DNA of 64,000 nucleotides from JBHJGP01 sp050331695 (GTDB lineage Bacteria > Pseudomonadota > Alphaproteobacteria > Geminicoccales > Geminicoccaceae). Under the pieces are notes generated by a model. That model saw only the letters and a list, made by a program, of their open reading frames with translations. It had not been told where the DNA came from and did no database searches. The number at the start of each line of letters is the position of its first letter. Positions within the stretch are counted from its first letter, which is position 1. Shown one piece after another: positions 43,182 to 51,851 of the stretch. The translations under genes and the position numbers were made by a program. The stretch spans positions 1 to 64,000 of the forward strand of contig JBHJGP010000031.1 of NCBI GenBank assembly GCA_050331695.1, written 5' to 3'.

Positions 43182-44510
43182 CTATCCAATCTCGCGTGTC
43201 GGCAAACCGATCTCCGTCATGATCGAGGCGAAGTTTGGGAAGCTGGTGGCGATGGTCTCGGCACCGTTGACCTCGATGCCCGCGGTACTGGCACCACCCA
43301 TGACGAGGAAACTCATGGCGATCCGGTGGTCGAGCGCTGCGTCGAGGGTAACCCCACCTTCCAAGGGTCGGTTCCCAATCCCCTCGACGATCATCTGATC
43401 CTCGTTGCTGGTCACGGCCACGCCAAGGGCTTTCAATCCCTGTTCCATGCAGGCGATACGGTCGCTTTCCTTCACCCGCAGTTCGCGGACGCCGTCCATC
43501 ACGGTCCGTCCCTCGGCATGGGCGGCGATCACCGACAGGATCGGGAATTCGTCGATCATCGAGGGCGCCCGCTCCGGAGGCACGTGAACACCCCGCAAGC
43601 GGCTTGAGCGAACCCGAAGGTCGGCGACCTGTTCACCACCACTGTCGTGCTCGTTGGTAAGCTCGATGTCGGCGCCCATCTCCTTCAGCGTGCAGATCAA
43701 GCCCGTGCGCAGCGGGTTGACCAGCAGGTTCTCGATCCTGAGGTCCGATCCCATCGATAGGAGCGCCGCCGCGATCGGAAAGGCTGCTGACGACGGATCG
43801 CCCGGGATCTGAATGTCGAGGGGCGTCAGATCGACGTGACCGGCGACACTCACCGCGTGACGCCCATCGGCCAGGGTCTCGCGGGTAACGGGCGCGCCCA
43901 TCCGCGCCAGCATGTTCTCGGTATGGTCGCGCGACGGCGACGGCTCGATGACGGTCGTCCTCCCTCGTGCGTGGAGACCCGCGAGCAACACCGCCGATTT
44001 CACCTGCGCGGAAGCGACCGCGCTTTCATGGGTGATCGGCAGCAGATCGAGACGGCCCGTCACCGTCATCGGCAAAAAGCCCCCCGTTCGCGCTTCGATC
44101 GCGGCACCCATGCGGGTGAGGGGAGCGATCACGCGGTTCATGGGGCGATGGCGTAGCGAGGCGTCGCCCGTCAGAAAGGTGCGAAAGGGCTGGCCCGCCA
44201 ACGCGCCCATCAACAGGCGTGAGCCGGTGCCGGCATTGCCAAGATCCAAAACCGTTTCGGGCTCGCGCCAGCCGCCGGTCCCGCATCCCGAGACCAATAG
44301 CTCGTCGTTGTCTCCCGCTTCGATGGCCACGCCCAGGGCCTCGATCGCGCGGCGGGTCGCGGTCACGTCCTCACCTTGAAGCAGGCCCCGGATGCGCGTG
44401 GTGCCAGTGGCAAGGCCGCCCAAGATCAGACTTCGATGGGAAAGCGACTTGTCCCCTGGCACCCGGATGGTGCCCGAGATCGGCCCAGCGTTTTCAGAAC
44501 GCAGACGCAT
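43182..44510 (-). CDS. aroA: 3-phosphoshikimate 1-carboxyvinyltransferase (EPSP synthase)
   Basis: A 442-residue EPSP synthase. GDKSLSHRSLILGGLATG holds the substrate Lys/Ser/Arg set and LDLGNAGTGSRLLMG the PEP/glyphosate loop. DEFPILSVIAAHAEG with the catalytic Asp and RVKESDRIACM-like LRVKESDRIA are present. The overall pattern (ASAQVKSAVLLAGL, SRDHTENML) resembles the class II (CP4-like) proteins of Alphaproteobacteria. However the loop residue that is Ala in glyphosate-insensitive CP4 is Gly here. It is the shikimate-pathway step before chorismate. Divergent from the TIGR02300 gene. Confidence 0.97.
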   Translation of the reverse strand: MRLRSENAGPISGTIRVPGDKSLSHRSLILGGLATGTTRIRGLLQGEDVTATRRAIEALGVAIEAGDNDELLVSGCGTGGWREPETVLDLGNAGTGSRLLMGALAGQPFRTFLTGDASLRHRPMNRVIAPLTRMGAAIEARTGGFLPMTVTGRLDLLPITHESAVASAQVKSAVLLAGLHARGRTTVIEPSPSRDHTENMLARMGAPVTRETLADGRHAVSVAGHVDLTPLDIQIPGDPSSAAFPIAAALLSMGSDLRIENLLVNPLRTGLICTLKEMGADIELTNEHDSGGEQVADLRVRSSRLRGVHVPPERAPSMIDEFPILSVIAAHAEGRTVMDGVRELRVKESDRIACMEQGLKALGVAVTSNEDQMIVEGIGNRPLEGGVTLDAALDHRIAMSFLVMGGASTAGIEVNGAETIATSFPNFASIMTEIGLPTREIG

Positions 44511-44627
44511 TGGGAAATTTATCCATCGATGGAGCCGGTGAAGCGAACGGACTGATTGGATTTAGCTTTTGACACCTCAACGGGATCATGGCAATTGCCG
44601 CGCGTTTCGGGTTTTTGGGAGCGGTTG

Positions 44628-44966
44628 GTGGTCAAGCCGGAATGGGGAACGAAACGCAGTTGCTCCAGCTGCGGCGCGAAATTTTACGACTTCAACCGCG
44701 ATCCGATCGACTGCCCCGCCTGCGGCGCTCGCTTTGAGATCGAGGCAACCACGGCGCGGCCACGAAGATCGCGCGCCAAACCGGTGGAAGCGGCCAAGCC
44801 CGACCCTGACGAAACCCCGGATTCCGAGGTCGACGAGGATCTCAACACGATCGAGGTCGAGGACGACGATACGGATTCCGCGGGTATCGAGGATGCCGAC
44901 GAGCTGGACGACGACAGTGTCGATGAGGTGATCGAGCGCTCCGATGACGGCGACGAGGAGCGCTAG
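44628..44966 (+). CDS. TIGR02300 family zinc-ribbon protein
   Basis: About 112 residues. The N-terminus KPEWGTKRSCSSCGAKFYDFNRD with a second CPAC pair forms a four-cysteine zinc ribbon that is diagnostic of TIGR02300 (DUF in Alphaproteobacteria). The rest is a very acidic tail rich in Asp and Glu. I place the start at GTG 44628, with GGGAGCGG upstream. The longer reading from 44556 is unlikely because family members begin MAKPEWG or similar. Function unknown. Divergent from aroA and just upstream of the tRNA gene. Confidence 0.88.
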   Translation: MVKPEWGTKRSCSSCGAKFYDFNRDPIDCPACGARFEIEATTARPRRSRAKPVEAAKPDPDETPDSEVDEDLNTIEVEDDDTDSAGIEDADELDDDSVDEVIERSDDGDEER

Positions 44967-45049
44967 CGGGGCGAGGCCGGGCCGCTCGGCGAAAGAAGCT
45001 TGCTTTGGCGGACGGGTTTGGCCTATCTCCAGCGCACCGCTTTGACGAT

Positions 45050-45125
45050 GGGGCCGTAGCTCAGCTGGGAGAGCGCCTGAATGGCATTCAGGAGGTCGGC
45101 GGTTCGATCCCGCTCGGCTCCACCA
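45050..45125 (+). tRNA. tRNA-Ala (anticodon GGC)
   Basis: A 76-base gene including an encoded 3' CCA. The acceptor stem GGGGCCG/CGGCTCC, the D-arm GCTCAGCTGGGAGAGC, the anticodon stem CCTGA/TCAGG with loop ATGGCAT (anticodon GGC, reading GCC) and the T-arm with GGTTCGATCC are all complete. Polysaccharide-region DNA begins immediately downstream, making it a plausible island boundary. No integrase is visible in the window. Confidence 0.97.
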
Positions 45126-45245
45126 ACAAGGTCAGATTGGTACTTGCACTCCCCATATTAGCATCGTGTTCTGGGTGACGAACCGAAACACGGTTTCGCC
45201 CTACAGCCGGCAAAGTCTGGTGGTCGCGTAGCGCTCACAGATACC

Positions 45246-48122
45246 TTAGCTTCCGATGTGGCTTTCAGTGGTGATGATGTCGCTGAGGGCCAGGTCCCTG
45301 CCATTCTCGAGCAAGACGAACGGCACGAACGTCTCCTGGCCTGCGACATCGATCGCCAGGACCGCGTCCTTGCCGTCGACCGTGATCTGCAAGAACGCAT
45401 CAATCCCTCGTTGGGCTACGTCATCACTGCCGAGAAGCGCCGACAGATCGATGATGTCGCCGTCCCTCATTTTAAAGTCGTCGATAACGTCGATCGCGCC
45501 ATCGAGATCGCTCTCGTCAAAGACAAACCTGTCGGCGTGCTTGCCTCCGATCAGCGTGTCCGCGCCTGGACCGCCGTTCAGAATGTCGAAGTCGTTGCCG
45601 CCCCGCAATTCGTCGTCGCCGGCGCCACCTTCCAGACGATCATCGCCATGATCTCCGTCCAACCGATCGTCGCCGTGACCACCATCCAGATGATCGTCGC
45701 CGCGATCACCGTCCAATCGATCATCGCCGGCGCCGGCCACCAAAATGTCGTTGCCGTCGTCGCCACCGAGCCGATCCTCATCATCGCCGCCGTAAAGCCT
45801 ATCATCGCCGTCGTCGCCATCCAGGCGATCCCTGCCGGCGCCGCCGTCTAGGTAATCGTCGCCGTCTCGGCCGCGGAGCCGGTCCCGCCCTTCATCGCCG
45901 TAGAGAACATCGTCGCCCTCTCTGCCATCCAACCGATCGTCACCACCTTTGCCGGTGAGGCTGTCGTCGAGGTCGCTTCCGCGGAAGGAATCTCTTCCGT
46001 CATCGCCAACGAGAACTAGACCGGCCACTTCCTGCGAAGGCTCTTGAGCCGGTTCTTCGTTTTCGGTCGGCGCGTCCGGCGCCGGCTCAGAGTTGTCGCC
46101 CGGCGTTACATTGATCGTGACGGTTGCTTCATCGCTAGCACCTTCGCCGTCGACAATCTCGTAGACGAACTGATCCACGCCAATGAAGTCCGGCTTCGAG
46201 ATGTAGGACAGTAGACCCCCATCCACCGAGGTGACGGCTCCGTTTGCCGGTGCACCCACGCTCTTGATGGCAAGCGCGTGACCGTCTGGATCGCCATCAT
46301 TGGCGAGAACATCAATCACAAGCCCGGCGCCGCTGGCGACATCGGCGACATCGTCAACCGCTTTCGGCGCTCGATTGTTCGATGCGTCAAAGCTCGGCGC
46401 GAAGGCGCCGATATAGGTCGTTCCGTCAGCTGTGCCGGGCCAACCGGTCGCCGATAGATCGATGCCACCGCTCGCCGCTGGAGAACCATTCGCCAACTGA
46501 AAATTCTTGCTCGCCGGATCGACAAATCTCGGGTCGGCCTCAAAGCTGTTTTGCTCCCAGGCGTCAATCGAGCGTTGCAATTCTGCCAAGCTATCGAAGT
46601 CGGGCCCTTTTTTATCGTAGAACAGTGGCTGCTTCGCGTTCTTGACGGGTCGCCAGTAGAGATTGTGATCGTACCGATCGATATCGACGTCTTTCCGCCC
46701 ACGCGACGCATACCAGTCATCGTATTGAACAACGATGTTGTTCAGAAATTCATGGGGCGTATCGCCGGTTGAACCGACCCGCTGTTCGCCGGCTCCCTGG
46801 TTTTCACCCGGTTGCAAGAGCAACAGCGTATTGTTGTAGATCTTCCAAGCATCCGGGCCGTTGGAGCTGTGCCGATTGAAGCTCATATGGCCTGTGAGAC
46901 CCTCTGACTCCCGGACCCCCGCTTCGGTACCTTCCCGTCCCCAAAGTTGGGGCACGGTTCCATCAATCAGATTGTGGTGAACGTATTTCGTTCCGGGCTC
47001 CGGCGCCGGTCGGTTCGCGCCGTGGTGACCGGGGCCGGTATAAACGGCATGGTTGTAGGCAAACTCCCAGTCATAGTTCTTCGCGTCGATCTGAATAGCG
47101 TCGTCACGGACCGCCAAATAGTTGTTTAGGATTCTGATATCGTGGGCCGGGTTCTTGGTCGTTATCTGCATGAAGTCGAATAGGTCGATGGCCTGTCCGT
47201 TGGTAAAGGAGATGCCATGAACGTCGGTATCGGATGTGACGGCGAGAAAACCGACCCTCATGCTCTCCGAAACCTTTGCGCCATTCTTTACGTCGTTCCA
47301 CGCAACCCATTCTCCAACCTCGCCGTAAACCGCGGCCTCGTTGAAATGGAAGTCGTGGGCGGTCCCTCTGAGGATGAAGGAGAAGTTACCGAAAGAAGGC
47401 GGCAGAAACTCCGAGCCTTCGAAGCTGATATGATGGGCCGTCCGCGTGTCGAGAACGGGCCCGCCCAGCAGGAAATCGATGTCCTGAAAAATGACGTGTT
47501 GCGGCGTGCCCTTATCAACGAAAACGTCCTGATTGCCAGGAGAGATGAAAAGGCTCAGCTCATTGGGATCGCCGGTGGTCGGTGCGTCAGCGGTGATGCC
47601 GTAGATCGCCTTCGGATCGCTCGGCTCGAGGCGAATATAGATGTGATCGTCGCCCTTCGCCTTATAGAGCCCGGGCCCTGCATAGTAAGCGCCGCCCGTG
47701 TCCCAGTGCTGATTGGTCTCCATGAGTTTGGTAAGACTGTCATAGCGAACGAGGCGAGTGCGGTCGCCGTTCGCCTCCTCCCAGACACCGGAAAGCTTAT
47801 AGCCATCATAGGTATCGACGGACCGATAGGTTTGGGTGGCCGCGTCGTGAAGGACCCACCGTTCGCTGCCGGTCCCGGTGAGATCGGCGTAAGACCCGTT
47901 AATCACCGGAGTCTCTTCGCCGAACGCGCGAATCGTGATTGGCTCCGCAGCCGTGCCCTTGAGCGCGAAATCGATGGAACGCTCGTAATAGTGGCCGCCC
48001 CGAACCGTCAGGATGTCGCCTGCCTTAAGCTTGGAGAGCGCATGTTCCCACGTTCCCCAAGGTTTCGCCTGGGTACCTGCGCTTTTATCGTTTCCGGAAG
48101 TTGACAGGAAGTATTCGGCCAT
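45246..48122 (-). CDS. Large beta-helix protein with Ig-like and RTX repeats (type I secreted)
   Basis: About 958 residues. The first ~600 residues form a right-handed beta-helix of polysaccharide-lyase/epimerase type: EYFLSTSGNDKSAGTQAKPWGTW is the usual start, followed by GDILTVRGGHYYERS, NNYLAVRDDAIQID and NNIVVQYDDWYASRG. Next, about 625-720, is an Ig-like tandem-95/cadherin-type repeat (AVDDVADV...VLANDGDPDGHAL, FVYEIVDGEG). From about 705 on it has at least 12 RTX-like GDD-rich nonapeptides. The terminal ~90 residues resemble the RTX C-terminal cap with a type I secretion signal. There is no N-terminal signal peptide, as expected for that route. The start at 48122 has AAGGTG upstream. 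Substrate unknown, but polysaccharide cleavage or C5-epimerisation is plausible. Confidence 0.85.
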   Translation of the reverse strand: MAEYFLSTSGNDKSAGTQAKPWGTWEHALSKLKAGDILTVRGGHYYERSIDFALKGTAAEPITIRAFGEETPVINGSYADLTGTGSERWVLHDAATQTYRSVDTYDGYKLSGVWEEANGDRTRLVRYDSLTKLMETNQHWDTGGAYYAGPGLYKAKGDDHIYIRLEPSDPKAIYGITADAPTTGDPNELSLFISPGNQDVFVDKGTPQHVIFQDIDFLLGGPVLDTRTAHHISFEGSEFLPPSFGNFSFILRGTAHDFHFNEAAVYGEVGEWVAWNDVKNGAKVSESMRVGFLAVTSDTDVHGISFTNGQAIDLFDFMQITTKNPAHDIRILNNYLAVRDDAIQIDAKNYDWEFAYNHAVYTGPGHHGANRPAPEPGTKYVHHNLIDGTVPQLWGREGTEAGVRESEGLTGHMSFNRHSSNGPDAWKIYNNTLLLLQPGENQGAGEQRVGSTGDTPHEFLNNIVVQYDDWYASRGRKDVDIDRYDHNLYWRPVKNAKQPLFYDKKGPDFDSLAELQRSIDAWEQNSFEADPRFVDPASKNFQLANGSPAASGGIDLSATGWPGTADGTTYIGAFAPSFDASNNRAPKAVDDVADVASGAGLVIDVLANDGDPDGHALAIKSVGAPANGAVTSVDGGLLSYISKPDFIGVDQFVYEIVDGEGASDEATVTINVTPGDNSEPAPDAPTENEEPAQEPSQEVAGLVLVGDDGRDSFRGSDLDDSLTGKGGDDRLDGREGDDVLYGDEGRDRLRGRDGDDYLDGGAGRDRLDGDDGDDRLYGGDDEDRLGGDDGNDILVAGAGDDRLDGDRGDDHLDGGHGDDRLDGDHGDDRLEGGAGDDELRGGNDFDILNGGPGADTLIGGKHADRFVFDESDLDGAIDVIDDFKMRDGDIIDLSALLGSDDVAQRGIDAFLQITVDGKDAVLAIDVAGQETFVPFVLLENGRDLALSDIITTESHIGS
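45590..46010 (-). repeat. RTX-type calcium-binding repeat region
   Basis: Degenerate 27-base units encode nonapeptides of the form GDDRLDGxx (about 14 copies), and the plus strand shows the matching rhythm of gtcgtcgcc/gatcgtcgcc. Asp and Gly positions fit Ca2+ binding beta-roll repeats. These limits are estimates by eye. Confidence 0.8.
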
Positions 48123-48754
48123 ATAAGCACCTTTCAAGCGCGACTAGACCTGCCACATGCAACAATATTTGAAGCATAGCGGCCGCTAACCTCCGCAGGT
48201 TTGGCTCTTTTTATTCGTGTTATGAGACGAATATTTTTTAAAATTATTCCAAGAAGAAGTCTGCTAGGAACTTTTGCTGCACAACTTCAAAGATAATCAC
48301 GCAAGACACTTTAGAGGTATTGGCAAAACCATGAGGATCGGCCGCGCCATTTTGGCGAGCCGGCGCTGCAACTAGCTTATTGGGGGAAATCTCACATTTA
48401 AAAACAACTGTAAAGTGAATATTAAAAAATGATATCGGCCGATCAGGGTGCGGACGCTTCCAGCGGAACGGCCTCATGCCGGCTCGGAGCCAGCGGCGCC
48501 AAATTACCGCTCGACGGCCATGCCGCAAACCTTGCTTGAGATTCGGCACACGACGGGCCGCATGATGCAAAGCTCAGAGGGGCCCGCTCGCCAGATTTGC
48601 GCGATAAGGTTGATGTAGACGTGAAATATATGCGACAAAGGCGAACGAATTGCTTAATGGTATGATAAAGCAAAATGATCCATAATAATTCTGGTTGAAG
48701 AGAAAAAATTCATTTGTAATGGTCAGGCGGACGTGTAAGCTTACTTAAAATTAT
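48123..48754. other. AT-rich spacer between divergent polysaccharide genes
   Basis: A 632-base stretch between the RTX beta-helix gene and the methyltransferase operon. It is visibly richer in A and T than its neighbours, notably 48230-48260 and 48640-48760. Short frames exist on the minus strand (48244-48570, 48443-48673), but their products are Arg-rich and unlike any protein I know. The stretch probably holds the divergent promoters; no clear -35/-10 pair could be chosen with confidence. TATGAT at 48661-48666 is a possible -10 for the plus-strand operon without a good -35. Confidence 0.5.
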
Positions 48755-49498
48755 ATGTTGGTCGATGAACTACTTGTTTGGGTATTTTTTATGGGCCATT
48801 GGATCATGTTGTCAAAACACGATTCAGCACTACCAGTTGAGCAGATCATCGGTTGGGATGTTGAAACGTGGTCACGGGCGTTAGCCACGTTCGACAAGGT
48901 CCTTGCGAAAGATTTGTCGGGAACCAGGAGCCTGGAGCTCGGGGCGAGAGGTGGTGGACTGTCGTTGTGGCTGGCGATGCGGGGGAGTGAGGTCACGTGC
49001 TCCTGCTACGGCTGCGAGCCTAGTGATGCGGTTCAATTGCACCAGGAATTTGGGGTGCAGCACAATGTCCGCTACGAGACTATTGATGCGACGGATATCC
49101 CTTACGAGGACACCTTCGATATAATCGTCCTGAAGTCGGTGATAGGCGGTATTGGCGCCGGGAAACGGGTGGACCGGGAACGCGCCGCCCTCGCGCAGAT
49201 CCATCGGGCCTTGCGTGAGGACGGTGTTTTCCTGTTTGCCGAGAATGTCATGGCAACCAAACTGCATCAGATGCTGCGGCGAGTGAAAAGAGGGGATCGC
49301 TGGCACTATTCGTCGATCGAAGAAATGCGGTCTCTCTTCGGTGATTTTTCCAAACTGAGCTACGAGACGACGGGTTTTCTAGCCTGTCTCGGGTATACCG
49401 AGCGCCAAAGGCGTTGGCTTGGTAGGATCGACGCCGTTCTATGCCGTTTCGTACCGGCGAACTGGCATTATGTCATGATGGGTGCGGCCATCAAATGA
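48755..49498 (+). CDS. Class I SAM-dependent methyltransferase
   Basis: A 247-residue protein with the class I methyltransferase SAM-binding motif LELGARGGGLSLWLAMRG, a second motif VRYETIDATDIPYED and the FDIIVLKSVIGGIG strand-turn that normally carries the catalytic site. It probably methylates a sugar or a polyprenyl-linked precursor, given its operon. The start at 48755 is uncertain, as no good ribosome site is visible. ATG codons at 48791 and 48806 are alternatives. Its codon use and lower GC differ from the core genes, suggesting acquisition. It overlaps the next glycosyltransferase by ATGA. Confidence 0.8.
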   Translation: MLVDELLVWVFFMGHWIMLSKHDSALPVEQIIGWDVETWSRALATFDKVLAKDLSGTRSLELGARGGGLSLWLAMRGSEVTCSCYGCEPSDAVQLHQEFGVQHNVRYETIDATDIPYEDTFDIIVLKSVIGGIGAGKRVDRERAALAQIHRALREDGVFLFAENVMATKLHQMLRRVKRGDRWHYSSIEEMRSLFGDFSKLSYETTGFLACLGYTERQRRWLGRIDAVLCRFVPANWHYVMMGAAIK

Positions 49499-50688
49499 GA
49501 GCGAAACTTTGCTGCGTGGCGGGCGAGGATTCCCACCTTCGCATGCCGTATTTCGATCGCATGCGTGATCTGGGGTTTGACGTTTCTGTCGTCAGCTCGA
49601 ACAGCGGCGAGGCGTTCGAGAAGGCGGAAATACCTCACTTTTCCTACACGCTGCCGCGCTTCATCAATCCCTTCGGCAACCTCCGATCGCTTTATACTTT
49701 AGTTCGATGGATCAAACGCCACCGGCCGGACATCGTCCATGGATTCGATACCAAGCCAAGCCTGCTTGCACCGATGGCGGTCTCCTTGGCGGGGTCCGGT
49801 GCCGCCATCAGAACCATTAATGGGATGGGATACCTATTCTCGTCTGAAGCCTTGATGGCGCGGGCCTTGCGCCCCGCTTATCGCGCTCTTCAGCGTTCGG
49901 TGGCAGGAGCCACTGCGATGACCGTCTTCCAAAACCAGGATGACCACCGGTACTTCTTGGAGCGCCGACTTGTCGCGCCTGAGCGCTCGGTTGTGGTTCC
50001 GGGGTCGGGGATAGATGTCGCAGCGTGGGACAGAGATCTACCATCTGACGAACAACGCGACCGTCTCCGTCGGGATCTCGGGCTCGAGGGTAAGATCGTG
50101 ATCACCATGGTCTCGCGGCTGACCACTCACAAAGGCGTTCTGGTGCTTCTCGACGCGGCTCGCCGGCTGTTTCAGCGACATCCGAATGTCATCGTTCTGC
50201 TGGTCGGCCCGCTGGAAAGCGAGGGGCCGTTCGCGGTCAAGAAACAGGCCATCGACGGGTGCAAGGAGTTCGTCCGCTGGCTGGGCTTGAGGAAAGACGT
50301 TCCAGCGCTAATGGGAGCATCGGACATTTTCGCTTTCCCAAGTGCCTACAGGGAGGGCATTCCTCGGGTGTTGCTGGAAGCGGGTCTCACAAGGCTACCG
50401 ATCGTGACGTCGACGAGGCCGGGATGCACCGATGTGGTGAAGGACGGCGAGACCGGTCTCCTCGTACCGCCGCACGATGTGGCAGAACTTGAGCTAGCGT
50501 TGGAGCGCTTGGTCTTGGATTCCGAGTTGAGGCAGACCCTTGGCGCCCGCGTTCGCCGGCACATTGTCGAGGGCTTCTCGATGGATGACGTTGTCCAAGC
50601 TTATTGTCGATTGTATGAAACTTTACTGGTGGCGGACCGGCAAACGTTTGGGCGTTCCGCTTTGGTTCAATCAAAGTCGTTGCCATGA
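49495..50688 (+). CDS. Glycosyltransferase family 4 (PglA/WbpX-like)
   Basis: About 397 residues with GT4 GT-B fold motifs. The N-terminal domain has DLGFDVSVVSSNSGEAFEKA and KPSLLAPMAVSLAGSG. The C-terminal nucleotide-sugar site has ITMVSRLTTHKGVLVLLDAARRL and SDIFAFPSAYREGIPRVLLEAG with the EX7E motif. Start at 49495 overlaps the methyltransferase stop; an upstream frame is unlikely. It probably adds a sugar to an undecaprenyl-linked first sugar made by the PglC-like enzyme at 51848. Confidence 0.9.
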   Translation: MRAKLCCVAGEDSHLRMPYFDRMRDLGFDVSVVSSNSGEAFEKAEIPHFSYTLPRFINPFGNLRSLYTLVRWIKRHRPDIVHGFDTKPSLLAPMAVSLAGSGAAIRTINGMGYLFSSEALMARALRPAYRALQRSVAGATAMTVFQNQDDHRYFLERRLVAPERSVVVPGSGIDVAAWDRDLPSDEQRDRLRRDLGLEGKIVITMVSRLTTHKGVLVLLDAARRLFQRHPNVIVLLVGPLESEGPFAVKKQAIDGCKEFVRWLGLRKDVPALMGASDIFAFPSAYREGIPRVLLEAGLTRLPIVTSTRPGCTDVVKDGETGLLVPPHDVAELELALERLVLDSELRQTLGARVRRHIVEGFSMDDVVQAYCRLYETLLVADRQTFGRSALVQSKSLP

Positions 50689-51851
50689 TCGATAGACGCA
50701 AAGATTTTCTTTCCTTTTCACCGCCATCTATTGGCGAGGAAGAGATTGCCCAGGTCGTCGACACGTTACGAAATGGCTGGATCACCACCGGACCAAAGAC
50801 CCACGCTTTCGAAAAATCGTTTGCCTCATCGGTCCGAGCGCCCGGCGCTCTGGCGCTGAGTTCATGTACCGCGGGGCTGCATATGGCGCTGGTTGCCGGT
50901 GGCATAGGTCACGGGGACGAGGTGATCACGACGCCGCTGACCTTCTGTGCGACCGTCAACGTCATTGAACATGTCGGCGCGGTTCCGGTCCTCGCCGATG
51001 TCGAACCAGAGACGTTGAACATCGACCCGGCACAGGTCCAAGCCAAAATTACGCCGCGCACCAAAGCGATCATTTTGGTCCATTATGCCGGGCATCCGGT
51101 GGACCTGGACGCATTTCATGCGCTCGCTCGGATTCACGATCTGCTGCTGATAGAGGATGCGGCTCACGCGCTTCCGGCGAGCTACAAGGGCGTGCCGATC
51201 GGGTCAGGTGGCAATCCGGTCAGCTTCAGTTTCTACGCGACCAAAAACTTGACCACTGGCGAAGGCGGCATGCTCACGGGTTCAGAGGATCTGCTGGAAC
51301 GGGCGCGAGTGTTGTCGCTTCACGGTATGAGCCGGGACGCTTGGCGGCGGTACGCAAAGGCCGGTAGCTGGCGGTACGCCGTCGAGGTGCCGGGTTTCAA
51401 ATACAATATGAGCGATATTCAGGCGGCGCTCGGTCTGGAACAGCTGAAGAAACTGGACCGTTTCCAGAGCCGTCGCCGGGAGATCGTGGCCCAATATATC
51501 GACGCTTTTGGCGCCTTCGATGGGTTGGAACTCCCTATCGAACGTCCGGAAGTTGACCACGCGTGGCACCTGTTCGTGCTCCGGATCCGCAACGGCGCTT
51601 TGAAAATCACCCGCGATGAGGTCATCGAAGCACTCAAGGATCGTAACATCGGAACGTCCGTGCATTTCATTCCGATTCATATTCATCCGTATTATGCGGA
51701 GAAGTATCAGTACAAGCCGACAGATTTTCCGGTCACGATTGATAACGCGGAAAGAATGATTAGCCTTCCATTGAATCCAAGCATGACCGACCAGGATGTC
51801 CGCGACGTCATCGACGCGGTCTCGGACGTGGTTCGTCAATACGGGTCATGA
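50685..51851 (+). CDS. DegT/DnrJ/EryC1/StrS family aminotransferase
   Basis: A 388-residue PLP sugar aminotransferase. The SSCTAGLHMAL helix binds the cofactor phosphate and VSFSFYATKNLTTGEGGM holds the Schiff-base lysine. VEVPGFKYNMSDIQAALGLEQLKKL is the typical C-terminal half. The enzyme would transaminate a nucleotide-linked 4-keto-6-deoxy sugar (PglE/WbpE-like), using the product of the 4,6-dehydratase at 60671. Overlaps the preceding and following genes by ATGA. Confidence 0.93.
   Translation: MIDRRKDFLSFSPPSIGEEEIAQVVDTLRNGWITTGPKTHAFEKSFASSVRAPGALALSSCTAGLHMALVAGGIGHGDEVITTPLTFCATVNVIEHVGAVPVLADVEPETLNIDPAQVQAKITPRTKAIILVHYAGHPVDLDAFHALARIHDLLLIEDAAHALPASYKGVPIGSGGNPVSFSFYATKNLTTGEGGMLTGSEDLLERARVLSLHGMSRDAWRRYAKAGSWRYAVEVPGFKYNMSDIQAALGLEQLKKLDRFQSRRREIVAQYIDAFGAFDGLELPIERPEVDHAWHLFVLRIRNGALKITRDEVIEALKDRNIGTSVHFIPIHIHPYYAEKYQYKPTDFPVTIDNAERMISLPLNPSMTDQDVRDVIDAVSDVVRQYGS

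Noticed and set aside
48244..48570. 108-codon minus-strand frame in the AT-rich gap
   Set aside because: The product is Arg-rich, has no recognised motif or ribosome site, and overlaps other meaningless frames.
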